From Acidimicrobiia bacterium (lineage in GTDB: Bacteria > Actinomycetota > Acidimicrobiia > Acidimicrobiales > SZUA-35): a stretch of 9,103 nt of DNA. A program made the position numbers and the translations under genes. Positions within the stretch are counted from its first letter, which is position 1. Each line of letters begins with the position of its first letter. This document shows positions 1-9,103 of the stretch, one piece after another. The stretch is taken from positions 1 to 9,103 of the forward strand of contig JAOUGG010000068.1 of the NCBI GenBank assembly GCA_029857855.1, written 5' to 3'. The notes under the pieces were generated by a model. The model worked only from the letters and a program-made list of their open reading frames with translations. It did not search any database and was not told the origin of the DNA.

Positions 1-351
1 CAAGGATGTTGTCGCCGGTTACGTAGGCGATCGTGGGAGCCAGCCCGAGCTTGTCGGCCATCTCGGCCACCGCCTCGGCACAGCGGTCGGGATCGAGGCC
101 GCCGGCGTTCGACACCACCTTGACACCCCGGTCCAGGCACTCCCCCATCACCTGTTCCATCTGGGTGACGAAGGTCCGGGCGTAGCCGCCGCCCGGTCGT
201 TTGGCCCGGGTGCGGGCCAGGATCAGCATGGTCAGCTCGGCCAGCCAATCACCGGTCAACACGTCGATGGGTCCACCCCGCACCATGCGGGCCGCAGCGT
301 CGATCTGGTCGCCGTAGAACCCGGAGCAGTTGGCAATGCGAATCGGTTCGG

Positions 352-355
<4 letters not shown>
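1..355 (-). CDS. AtuA-family (DUF1446) protein, N-terminal part, cut by window edge
   Basis: The first 118 codons of a longer gene are visible; full-length members are several hundred residues. The protein opens with IRIANCSGFYGD (residues 5-16), then GGPIDVLTGDWLAELTM (27-43), GYARTFVTQME (57-67) and a glycine-rich VVSNAGGLDP (80-89), which I recognise as the N-terminus of the AtuA/DUF1446 family. In Pseudomonas, AtuA is needed for acyclic terpene (citronellol/geraniol) use and is encoded beside geranyl-CoA carboxylase, but its chemical role is not established to my knowledge. The GTG start (355-353) overlaps the TGA of the carboxylase alpha gene (354-352), so translation is probably coupled. 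There is no strong Shine-Dalgarno sequence. As third gene of the carboxylase operon it probably acts on the same acyl-CoA pathway (inference). Family call is confident; function is not. Confidence 0.88.
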
Positions 356-4028
<3,673 letters not shown>

Positions 4029-4034
4029 GAGAGC

Positions 4035-4063
4035 ACCGTAGGGCGGTAATATTTGCTTGTCAA
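4035..4063 (-). promoter_or_regulatory. Sigma70-type promoter of the carboxylase operon, likely leaderless
   Basis: Read on the minus strand, a perfect -35 TTGACA (4063-4058) is followed by a 17-base spacer and a -10 TACGGT (4040-4035). Only six bases (GCTCTC) separate the -10 from the ATG of the beta subunit (4028). Transcription starting about seven bases past the -10 would begin at the A of that ATG, so the mRNA is probably leaderless. No Shine-Dalgarno sequence fits in the gap. The -35 sequence and spacing are as good as this signal gets by eye. Confidence 0.75.
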
Positions 4064-4064
4064 G
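4056..4064. promoter_or_regulatory. Candidate operator dyad CTTGTCAAG over the -35 box
   Basis: CTTG-T-CAAG is a perfect 4+1+4 palindrome that covers the -35 hexamer of the carboxylase promoter. It lies inside a wider pair GTAAT (4046-4050) / ATTAC (4065-4069), whose centre is offset by about 2.5 bp. A repressor bound here would block the leftward promoter. A 4+4 dyad is not rare by chance (about 1 in 256 positions), so only its position lends support, and no regulator gene is in the window to pair with it. Confidence 0.3.
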
Positions 4065-4066
4065 AT

Positions 4067-4094
4067 TACACCACGCCGGTAGCGGGCCTAGAAT
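4067..4094 (+). promoter_or_regulatory. Possible rightward promoter before the GNAT remnant
   Basis: TAGAAT (4089-4094) is a good -10 hexamer, but the best -35 candidate, TTACAC (4067-4072, 16-base spacer), matches poorly. Transcription from here would start near 4101 and read the GNAT remnant and then the TIGR03084 gene. It would make this about 100-bp region a true divergent promoter region, with the leftward promoter at 4035-4063. The call rests mostly on the -10. Confidence 0.3.
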
Positions 4095-4131
4095 CCCGCC
4101 GACCCGCCGGTGACTGTGCAACGCTGAGGCC

Positions 4132-4317
4132 ATGCCGGAGTCTTTCGCCACGATGGCGGTCAACACACGGTCCCGAGCGGTGATGGAGCGGATCGGACTG
4201 CGATACGCACGGACCTTCCATCCCCACTTCGACGATCCGCTACCCGGGACCGAGCGTGGCGAGGTGGAGTACGAACTCACCGTCGAGGAGTTTCACCGAC
4301 TAGGGTCGGGCCGATGA
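4132..4317 (+). pseudogene. C-terminal remnant of a GNAT N-acetyltransferase (61 codons)
   Basis: The 61-residue product reads like the last third of a GNAT acetyltransferase of the RimJ/RimL-like type. It has TMAVNTRSRAVMERIGLRYARTFH (residues 7-30, the usual N-x-x-SR-x-VMEK-x-G segment after the last acetyl-CoA binding helix), then DPLPGTERGEVEYELT (35-50), the family's usual C-terminal strand. The acetyl-CoA pyrophosphate loop and everything before it are missing. In-frame there is a TGA at 4111-4113, and the other two frames between 4028 and 4131 show no GNAT N-terminus, so this is a truncation rather than a simple frameshift. GAGG (4126-4129) is too close to the ATG to be a convincing ribosome site. 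Its stop TGA (4315-4317) overlaps the next gene's ATG (4314-4316). It may be a decayed gene, or a short reading frame kept for coupling. Confidence 0.72.
4301..4306 (+). promoter_or_regulatory. Possible leaderless -10 (TAGGGT) for the TIGR03084 gene
   Basis: TAGGGT is followed by seven bases and then the ATG at 4314, the same geometry as at the carboxylase promoter. No good -35 lies 16-19 bases upstream. If used, the gene would have its own leaderless start independent of the GNAT remnant. Confidence 0.4.
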
Positions 4318-5132
4318 GCGACGCCCCGATCACGGCAGCCTCGGTCCGACAGGATCTCCTGGCCGAACAGGACGACCTCGACACCATCGTCGCCCCGATG
4401 GCCCCCGATCGGTGGGAGCTGATCACGCCGAGCCCCGGCTGGACGATCGGCGATCAGATCGGGCACCTGGCCTACTTCGATCGGGCCGCGGCGGCGGCCA
4501 TCGTCGACCTCGAACGGTTCCGAACCATGCGAGCCGAGTTGGCCGATCACCTGGCCGATCCCGCCGCCGCCGACGAGGCGACGCTGTCGGCGGCTCGGGC
4601 CATGTCGCCGGCGGCTCTGCTCGAGTACTGGCGGGTCGGGCGCGGTGAATTGGCCGATGCCGCCTCGACCCTGGCCGACGACACCCGGATCGAATGGTAC
4701 GGCCCGTCGATGGGATCCAAGTCGTTCCTGACCGCCCGCTTGATGGAGGCCTGGGCCCACGGGCAGGACATCGCCGACGCTCTTGGCGTCGAGCGGGCCC
4801 CGACCGATCGTCTTCGCCACATCGCCCAGCTCGGCTACATCACCCGAGGCTGGACCTACGCCAATCGTGGCCTGGAGATGCCCGACGGCGACGTCCGGGT
4901 CGAGCTGACCGCACCGTCGGGTGCAACGTGGACGTGGGGTCCCGACGACGCCACGAGCACGGTGACCGGATCGGCCCTCGACTTCTGCCTCGTGACCAGC
5001 CAGCGACGCAACGTGGTCGACACCGGCCTGATCGTCGCCGGTCATGCGGCCCGCGATTGGCTGGCGAAGGCGCAGCTGTTCGCCGGACCGCCCACCGATC
5101 CCCCATTACCCGACGGCGCCACCTCCAGCTGA
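4314..5132 (+). CDS. TIGR03084-family protein, DinB/mycothiol-dependent maleylpyruvate isomerase fold
   Basis: This 272-residue cytoplasmic protein has a DinB-like four-helix N-terminal domain (about residues 8-155). Its likely metal ligands are H51 (in IGHLAYFD), E145 and H149 (in EAWAHGQDIADALG, 145-158). From memory, Corynebacterium maleylpyruvate isomerase uses His52, Glu144 and His148, almost the same spacing. The C-terminal part (193-260) has VELTAPSGATWTWGPDD, GSALDFCLVTSQRR and AKAQLFAGPP, which I recognise from the actinobacterial TIGR03084 family. Enzymes of this fold often use mycothiol, but the substrate of this family is unknown to me. The ATG overlaps the GNAT remnant's stop, and a TANNNT hexamer lies seven bases upstream. 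It is divergent from the carboxylase operon, so a shared pathway is possible but unproven. Confidence 0.88.
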   Translation: MSDAPITAASVRQDLLAEQDDLDTIVAPMAPDRWELITPSPGWTIGDQIGHLAYFDRAAAAAIVDLERFRTMRAELADHLADPAAADEATLSAARAMSPAALLEYWRVGRGELADAASTLADDTRIEWYGPSMGSKSFLTARLMEAWAHGQDIADALGVERAPTDRLRHIAQLGYITRGWTYANRGLEMPDGDVRVELTAPSGATWTWGPDDATSTVTGSALDFCLVTSQRRNVVDTGLIVAGHAARDWLAKAQLFAGPPTDPPLPDGATSS

Positions 5133-5162
5133 AATCCTCGGCATCGAGATCGCCGTCGCGAG

Positions 5163-5168
5163 TACCGT
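5163..5168 (+). promoter_or_regulatory. Possible leaderless -10 (TACCGT) for the tandem GNAT gene
   Basis: TACCGT is followed by seven bases (GGCACCC) and then ATG at 5176, in the 43-bp gap after the TIGR03084 gene. The -35 region is poor (GGCATC at 17 bases). There is no Shine-Dalgarno sequence before the ATG, which supports a leaderless start here and argues for 5176 rather than upstream in-frame starts. Confidence 0.45.
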
Positions 5169-5175
5169 GGCACCC

Positions 5176-6138
5176 ATGCCGGTATGTGACCTGCGGCCCA
5201 TCACCGAGGCCGATCTCGACGCTGTTCTCGAACTGACCAACCGAACCCGGGCCCACGATCGGATCCCGGAGGTGCTGTTGATGGAGGAGCTGGTCGAGGG
5301 GCTCACCGGCGACCAGGCCGACATGACGACCGACTCCCGACTGGCGCGGGTCGACGGTGAACCGGTCGGCTACGCACTGACCATCTATCTGCCGAGCGAT
5401 GTCCGCCTCGAGCGTTGCTACATCGACGGTCACGTCGTCCCCGAGCATCGGGGCAACGGAATCGGTCGGACCCTGCTCGAATGGGGCCGGGACCGGGCGG
5501 CCGAACAGCTCCTGTCATCCGGCTCGGATCTGCCCAAGTACATCCGTGTCGACGCCTACGACTTCATAGAGTCGGCGCACCGGTTGTTCGCTCGAACCGG
5601 TTTCGAGCCCGTTCGCTACTTCGATCAACTGCTCCGCCCGCTCACCGACCTTCCCGCGCAGGAGCGGATCGAGGTCGACGGCATCACGATCACCCCCTGG
5701 GTCGACGACCGCAGCGAGGAGGTGCGTCACGTCAAGAACGACGCCTTCGCCGACCACTGGGGATCGACCCCCACCAACAAGACTCGTTGGGAGATGAGAA
5801 TGAGCGCATCCACGACCCGCCTGGATCTGTCGTGGATCGCTCTGAACGAGGACGGTGCCGTTGTCGGTTACTGCATCAACGATCGGTTCGAGGCCGACGA
5901 TGCGGTCACGAGACGCAAGGAGGGGTGGATCGGTAACGTCGGCACCTTACGCAGCTACCGACGGCGGGGTATTGCGTCCGCGCTGATGATCCGCTCCCTC
6001 CACGGGTTTGCGGCCGAGGGCTTCGACCATGCCATCCTCGGTGTCGACTCCGACAATCCGTCGGGAGCTCCCCGCCTCTACCGCAATCTGGGATTTGAGC
6101 CCCACACCCGGACGATCACCCACCAGATCGAGCTCTGA
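5176..6138 (+). CDS. Tandem two-domain GNAT acetyltransferase, distantly mycothiol-synthase-like
   Basis: This 320-residue protein has two GNAT domains. The first (about 5-155) contains a clear acetyl-CoA binding motif A, VVPEHRGNGIGRTLL (87-101), and ends with SAHRLFARTGFEPVRYF (133-149). The second (about 167-320) has TLRSYRRRGIASALM (257-271) and DNPSGAPRLYRNLGFEPH (293-310). Both domains keep the R/Q-x-x-G-x-G/A loop, so both may bind acyl-CoA. Tandem GNATs of this size include MshD, the last enzyme of mycothiol synthesis, but also many uncharacterised acetyltransferases; this protein lacks enough recognisable MshD residues to be named so. The frame is open upstream to 5044, but that would overlap the preceding gene by 89 bases, and the first GNAT strand (DLRPITEADLDAV, 5-17) begins right after the ATG at 5176, as expected. 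Confidence 0.85.
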   Translation: MPVCDLRPITEADLDAVLELTNRTRAHDRIPEVLLMEELVEGLTGDQADMTTDSRLARVDGEPVGYALTIYLPSDVRLERCYIDGHVVPEHRGNGIGRTLLEWGRDRAAEQLLSSGSDLPKYIRVDAYDFIESAHRLFARTGFEPVRYFDQLLRPLTDLPAQERIEVDGITITPWVDDRSEEVRHVKNDAFADHWGSTPTNKTRWEMRMSASTTRLDLSWIALNEDGAVVGYCINDRFEADDAVTRRKEGWIGNVGTLRSYRRRGIASALMIRSLHGFAAEGFDHAILGVDSDNPSGAPRLYRNLGFEPHTRTITHQIEL

Positions 6139-6192
6139 AACCAACGACACCCGAAGCAGGCTGAACTTCTGTTTGGGTTCGCACGGTGACGG

Positions 6193-6222
6193 TTGGCCGA
6201 AATGCCCGGGCCGCGACACACT
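6193..6222 (+). promoter_or_regulatory. Weak candidate promoter for the nitroreductase gene
   Basis: TTGGCC (6193-6198), an 18-base spacer and CACACT (6217-6222) are followed by six bases and then ATG at 6229. This repeats the leaderless geometry seen elsewhere, but the -10 lacks the leading T of TANNNT. The rest of the 90-bp gap after the tandem GNAT gene shows no other clear signal. Confidence 0.3.
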
Positions 6223-6228
6223 TGGGCC

Positions 6229-6876
6229 ATGGAATTCGACCTCAGCCAGACCGACGCACTGCTCTCGACGACTCGGGCGGTCCGAAAGCGCCTCGATCTC
6301 GACCGGGAGGTACCCGACGACGTCCTCCTCGAATGCCTACGGCTGGCGGTCCAGGCACCCACTGGTTCCAACCGCCAGGGCTGGCGGTGGATGGTGGTAC
6401 GGGACCCGGACAAGAAGGAGGCGCTCGCCGACATCTACCGCCGAGCCGGCGCCGAGTACCTGAACTCCCAGCAACGGGAGGTCGACCCCAACACCCAAAC
6501 GGGGCGGGTCATCGATTCGGCAAACTACCTGGCCGAGAACATGGGCCGGGTGCCGGTGCTCGTCATTCCCCTGATCATCGGCCGGGTCGGCCAACCGGGT
6601 GTCTCGGCGGCCGGCCTCTTCGGCTCGATCATTCCCGCCATGTGGAGCTTCCAACTGGCGTTGCGCAGCCGTGGGCTGGGCAGCTGTCTGACCACGCTGC
6701 ACCTCGGTCTGGAGGAGGAGGCGGCCGAGCTTCTCGAGATTCCGGAGCACATGACGCAGGCCGCGTTGCTGCCGGTCGCCTGGACCAAGGGAACCGATTT
6801 CAAACCGGCGGTTCGGCCCCCGGTTCACGAGATCACCTATCTTGACACCTACAAGAACCCGATCGGTCCGTCGTGA
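6229..6876 (+). CDS. Nitroreductase-family flavoprotein
   Basis: This 215-residue protein fits the nitroreductase/FMN-dependent oxidoreductase fold. TTRAVRKRLDLDREVP (14-29) carries the FMN phosphate arginines near the N-terminus. APTGSNRQGWRWMVVRD (43-59) is the next FMN-contacting block. A helix leads into MWSFQLALRSRGLGSCLTT (138-156), with the usual G-x-G-x-x-x-T segment. The family reduces nitro compounds, quinones, enones or other acceptors using NAD(P)H; no substrate can be read from the sequence. I chose ATG at 6229 because homologous N-termini begin just before the TTRAVR block and a promoter-like hexamer lies six bases upstream. An ATG at 6202 and a TTG at 6193 are in frame and would add 9 or 12 residues with no family resemblance. 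It is followed by an aldo/keto reductase gene 52 bases on, probably co-transcribed. Confidence 0.88.
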   Translation: MEFDLSQTDALLSTTRAVRKRLDLDREVPDDVLLECLRLAVQAPTGSNRQGWRWMVVRDPDKKEALADIYRRAGAEYLNSQQREVDPNTQTGRVIDSANYLAENMGRVPVLVIPLIIGRVGQPGVSAAGLFGSIIPAMWSFQLALRSRGLGSCLTTLHLGLEEEAAELLEIPEHMTQAALLPVAWTKGTDFKPAVRPPVHEITYLDTYKNPIGPS

Positions 6877-6878
6877 CC

Positions 6879-6895
6879 TCAGCCGCCTCGGCTGA
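6879..6895 (+). repeat. Perfect 7-bp hairpin just after the nitroreductase stop
   Basis: TCAGCCG, loop CCT, CGGCTGA begins two bases after the stop codon. It would form a stable GC-rich stem-loop in the transcript. There is no T-tract after it, so it is not a standard intrinsic terminator. It could dampen read-through to, or protect mRNA ends before, the aldo/keto reductase gene 33 bases on. Confidence 0.5.
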
Positions 6896-6917
6896 CCCGA
6901 CCGGCATCCGTCCAACC

Positions 6918-6923
6918 AGGAGA
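6918..6923 (+). promoter_or_regulatory. Shine-Dalgarno AGGAGA deciding a TTG start
   Basis: AGGAGA lies five bases before the TTG at 6929. This strong match and ideal spacing fix the start of the aldo/keto reductase at a TTG codon, and the encoded N-terminus (QPLGRTGFEVS) matches where the family begins. Confidence 0.8.
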
Positions 6924-6928
6924 CCGTC

Positions 6929-7897
6929 TTGACCCTCATCCGCCAACCGCTGGGACGGACAGGCTTCGAGGTCAGCCCGATCACATTCGGCACCTCGGCT
7001 CTGGCCAGCCTGCCCGACACCTACGGCTACCAGGTGTCCGAGGACCAGGCTCGGGCCACCCTTCTGGCGATCTTCGACAGCGACATCAACGTGTTGGACA
7101 CTTCCCGCAACTACGGCTTTGGTCGAGCGGAGGAACGGATCGGCGCGGTGTTCGCCGAGCTCGGCGGTAAACCCGACGGACTCGTCCTGTCCACCAAGGT
7201 CGACCGCGACAACGACACCGGTCGCTTCGACGCCGCCCAGGTGCGCCGGTCGTTCGAGGAGAGCCTCGAGGCCCTGGGGGTCGATCGAGTCGACATCCTT
7301 CACCTGCACGATCCCGAGCACGCTCGCGATCTGGGCGAGATCACGTCGTCCGGTGGGGCGGTCGACGAGCTGTTCGCCATCAAGGCCGAGGGCCTGACCG
7401 CAGCGCTCGGCGTGGCCATGGGCCGAACCGACATCCAGCTCGACATCGTTCAAGAACACCCGTGGGACGTGGTGCTCAACCACAACCGCTACACCCTGCT
7501 GAACCGGCGGGCCACCGAGCTGTTCGAGTACGCACGAAGCGAGGGCATGGGGGTCATGAACGCCGCACCCTATGCCGGTGGCATGCTGGCGAAGGGCTCC
7601 GCGAATTTCGACAAGATCAACTACCAGGACGCCGACGAGGCCGACGTCGCCCCGGTCCGGGCGTTGGAGGAGTTGTGTCGGGAACACGACGTTCCGTTGG
7701 GTGCTGTTGCACTGCAGTTCTCGATGCGGAGCGCCCTGGTCGACAACACCGTGCTCGGCGTGTCGAAGCCGGAGCGGGTCGCCCAGTCGATCGAGTGGGC
7801 AACAGCCGAGCTGCCCGACGATCTGTGGGCGGCCATCGACCAGCTCCCCTTCTCCACCGACGACCCGGAGGCCAATCGAGTGTGGAGCGGAGGTTGA
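6929..7897 (+). CDS. Aldo/keto reductase, D-threo-aldose dehydrogenase-like
   Basis: This 322-residue NAD(P)-dependent oxidoreductase has a TIM-barrel layout. It opens with LGRTGFEVSPITFGTSAL (8-25). The catalytic tetrad is readable: D57 and Y62 in LDTSRNYGFG (56-65), K90 in LVLSTKVDRD (86-95) and H127 in VDILHLHDPEH (121-131). NHNRYTLLNRRATELF (184-199) and APYAGGMLAKG (213-223) are typical of the subgroup with D-threo-aldose 1-dehydrogenase and related sugar or aldehyde dehydrogenases. The near C-terminal NTVLGVSKPERVAQSIEW (273-290) supplies the cofactor-binding loop. The substrate is not deducible. It starts with TTG behind AGGAGA and follows the nitroreductase, suggesting a paired redox function. 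The gene ends 68 bp before a convergent permease gene. Confidence 0.92.
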   Translation: MTLIRQPLGRTGFEVSPITFGTSALASLPDTYGYQVSEDQARATLLAIFDSDINVLDTSRNYGFGRAEERIGAVFAELGGKPDGLVLSTKVDRDNDTGRFDAAQVRRSFEESLEALGVDRVDILHLHDPEHARDLGEITSSGGAVDELFAIKAEGLTAALGVAMGRTDIQLDIVQEHPWDVVLNHNRYTLLNRRATELFEYARSEGMGVMNAAPYAGGMLAKGSANFDKINYQDADEADVAPVRALEELCREHDVPLGAVALQFSMRSALVDNTVLGVSKPERVAQSIEWATAELPDDLWAAIDQLPFSTDDPEANRVWSGG

Positions 7898-7924
7898 GAG
7901 TCACCAGCAACTTGGGCCGACGAT

Positions 7925-7966
7925 GAGCCTCGTCGATTTCTCGTTCGAATTTCGGCAGTGAGGCTC
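7925..7966. terminator. Possible bidirectional terminator hairpin between convergent genes
   Basis: GAGCCTC (7925-7931) and GAGGCTC (7960-7966) form a perfect 7-bp inverted repeat, extendable by two wobble pairs, around a 28-base AT-richer interior. It fills most of the 68-bp gap between the aldo/keto reductase and the permease, and its right arm touches the permease stop codon (TAG, 7968-7966). The loop is long and there is no T-run, so the terminator call is tentative. Confidence 0.35.
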
Positions 7967-8913
7967 TAGCCCTTGGAACGCAGGCGCGGGTCGAGGGCGT
8001 CCCGCAGGCCATCACCGATGAAGTTCACGCTGAGCACCGTGAGCGAGATCAGCGCCCCCGGACCGATGGCCCGCCAGGGATTGATCTGCAGGTAGTCGGT
8101 ACCGTCCGACAGCAGGCGACCCCAGGTCGGGAAGTCGGCGGGGAAACCCAGACCGAGGAACGACAGGGCCGACTCGGTGATGATCGCCGTGGCCGTGCCG
8201 AGTGAAGCGGCCACCGTCACCGAACTCAGCACGTTGGGCAAGATGTGCCGAATAACGATGTTGTTCTCCTTGGTGCCGATGCTGCGCGCCGCGAGGACGA
8301 ACTCCTCCTCCTTGATGGCCAGCACATCACCACGCACGACGCGAGCCGTGTTCATCCAGCTCGCCGTGATCCCGATGACGAAGACCACCAGCAGGAAGAT
8401 GCCGAGGTTCGGTCCGAGTGAATCCTTGAGCGGCTCCCGGAACAGCATGATGATCACGAGGAGCAGTGGCAGCTGTGGCAGCGACAGGAAAAGGTCGGTA
8501 AGCCGCATCAGCGGACCGTCGAGCCGTTTGAAGAAGCCGGCGGTCACGCCGATCAGCGTGCCGAGGAAGAGCCCGACGGCCATGGCTGCGAAGCCGACGG
8601 CCAGGGAGATTCGGCCGCCGATGAGGAGCCGGGCCAGCGCATCACGCCCGAGGTTGTCGGTGCCCATGATGTGCTCGAGTGACGCCCCCTGGTTCGTGAT
8701 GCTCAGGTCCTGGGCGTACGGGTCGTACGGGTACACGAAGGGACCGACGATCACCGCCAGCGAGATGAACGTGAACATGCCGAGGCCGGCCATGGCCCCC
8801 TTGTGGCGCCGGAACTGGCGCCAGACGTCGCTCCACAGCGACCGATGCTCGCCGAGGTCGTTCATCGCCTCGACGGCGGCGGTTGTGGGATCGGGAGTTG
8901 CCGTGACAGTCAT
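7966..8913 (-). CDS. ABC transporter permease, DppC/OppC type (peptide/nickel family)
   Basis: This 315-residue inner-membrane protein is one of two permeases of a peptide/nickel-type importer. After a soluble N-terminus (1-38) come about six membrane segments, at roughly 40-60, 103-127, 140-158, 169-187, 235-256 and 284-300. MGTDNLGRDALARLLIGGRIS (83-103) is the typical DppC/OppC block after the first segment. The EAA loop that docks the ATPase is EEFVLAARSIGTKENNIVIRH (203-223), followed by ILPN; SALSFLGLGFP (248-258) and the C-terminal DGLRDALDPRLR (301-312) also fit. The ATG at 8913 is preceded by GAGGAG at six bases. It follows the partner permease by 10 bases. No binding protein or ATPase is in the window, so the ligand is unknown. 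It is unrelated by strand or spacing to the redox genes it converges on. Confidence 0.94.
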   Translation of the reverse strand: MTVTATPDPTTAAVEAMNDLGEHRSLWSDVWRQFRRHKGAMAGLGMFTFISLAVIVGPFVYPYDPYAQDLSITNQGASLEHIMGTDNLGRDALARLLIGGRISLAVGFAAMAVGLFLGTLIGVTAGFFKRLDGPLMRLTDLFLSLPQLPLLLVIIMLFREPLKDSLGPNLGIFLLVVFVIGITASWMNTARVVRGDVLAIKEEEFVLAARSIGTKENNIVIRHILPNVLSSVTVAASLGTATAIITESALSFLGLGFPADFPTWGRLLSDGTDYLQINPWRAIGPGALISLTVLSVNFIGDGLRDALDPRLRSKG

Positions 8914-8919
8914 CCTCAG

Positions 8920-8925
8920 CTCCTC
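8920..8925 (-). promoter_or_regulatory. Shine-Dalgarno GAGGAG of the DppC-like gene
   Basis: GAGGAG lies six bases before the ATG at 8913 and begins inside the upstream permease's TGA stop. A second purine run, GAGG, directly abuts the ATG. The position fixes the start and suggests re-initiation by ribosomes finishing the upstream gene. Confidence 0.75.
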
Positions 8926-9103
8926 AGTCGTAACGAATTCGTGGGTCGAGGAAGCCATACGTGAGGTCGGCGACCAGGTTGAAACCAACGGTCAGAACGG
9001 CGAACAGGAAGGTGATGGTCTGCACCATCGGCACGTCGCCCTGCCCGATGGCGGTGATGAGCAGCTGGCCCATCCCGTTGATACGGAACACGGTCTCGGT
9101 GAG
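8924..9103 (-). CDS. ABC transporter permease, DppB/OppB type, C-terminal end only
   Basis: The last 59 codons and the stop are present; the rest lies beyond the right edge. The segment starts with TETVFRINGMGQLLITAI, a typical loop of DppB/OppB permeases (family usually TE-x-VF-x-x-PGMG). A membrane helix follows (TITFLFAVLTVGFNLVADLTYGF), then the characteristic C-terminal LDPRIRY. It forms the permease pair with the downstream DppC-like protein, 10 bases away and on the same strand. Confidence 0.92.
   Translation of the reverse strand, partial: LTETVFRINGMGQLLITAIGQGDVPMVQTITFLFAVLTVGFNLVADLTYGFLDPRIRYD

Noticed and set aside
4082..4099. GCGGG...CCCGC inverted repeat in the divergent region as a terminator
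   Set aside because: A 5-bp stem without a T-run in a GC-rich region is expected by chance, and it lies at a promoter position rather than at a gene end.
4293..5045. A 250-codon minus-strand open frame opposite the TIGR03084 gene
   Set aside because: The translation is low-complexity with no family resemblance; the plus strand has clear conserved motifs and metal ligands.
5044..5175. An upstream in-frame extension of the tandem GNAT gene
   Set aside because: It would overlap the preceding gene by 89 bases, and the extra residues are proline/arginine-rich and precede the normal first strand of the GNAT fold.
7923..7961. A 12-codon ATG frame in the gap after the aldo/keto reductase
   Set aside because: It is too short, has no ribosome site, and overlaps the inverted repeat that better explains the stretch.

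Overview
The window is high-GC DNA with tightly packed genes, GTG/TTG starts, stop-start overlaps and several starts that look leaderless. Together with a DinB/maleylpyruvate-isomerase-fold protein of an actinobacterial type, this points to an actinobacterium. A member of the Acidimicrobiia is possible, but that is inference and cannot be settled from the sequence. All genes belong to known broad families; I see no RNA gene, CRISPR array, phage gene or insertion sequence.

Left part (1-4028, minus strand): a three-gene operon, read right to left. It encodes a biotin-dependent acyl-CoA carboxylase carboxyltransferase (beta) subunit, then the biotin carboxylase/biotin carrier (alpha) subunit, then the start of an AtuA-family (DUF1446) protein cut by the window edge. 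Both junctions are 4-base GTGA overlaps. The beta subunit resembles methylcrotonyl-CoA and geranyl-CoA carboxylases, and AtuA-family genes go with geranyl-CoA carboxylase in acyclic terpene catabolism. The operon therefore likely carboxylates a branched, unsaturated acyl-CoA from leucine, terpenoid or related breakdown. A strong promoter (TTGACA, 17 bp, TACGGT) sits so close to the beta start codon that the mRNA should be leaderless.

Middle part (4029-6138, plus strand): a divergent control region of about 100 bp; a 61-codon C-terminal remnant of a GNAT acetyltransferase; a TIGR03084-type protein of the DinB/mycothiol-dependent maleylpyruvate isomerase fold, whose ATG overlaps the remnant's stop; and a tandem two-domain GNAT protein distantly like mycothiol synthase. 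The last two hint at thiol or acyl-CoA related chemistry, but no substrate can be named.

Right-middle part (6229-7897, plus strand): a nitroreductase-family flavoprotein and an aldo/keto reductase starting at TTG behind a clear Shine-Dalgarno sequence, with a perfect 7-bp hairpin between them. Right end (7966-9103, minus strand): an oligopeptide/dipeptide-type ABC transporter permease (DppC/OppC-like), preceded by the C-terminus of its partner permease (DppB/OppB-like), which runs off the window. It converges on the aldo/keto reductase with a 68-bp gap holding a 7-bp inverted repeat.

A recurring pattern is a TANNNT-like -10 hexamer followed by exactly 6 or 7 bases and then ATG, seen at three or four starts. 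Genes inside operons instead use stop-start overlaps or Shine-Dalgarno sequences.
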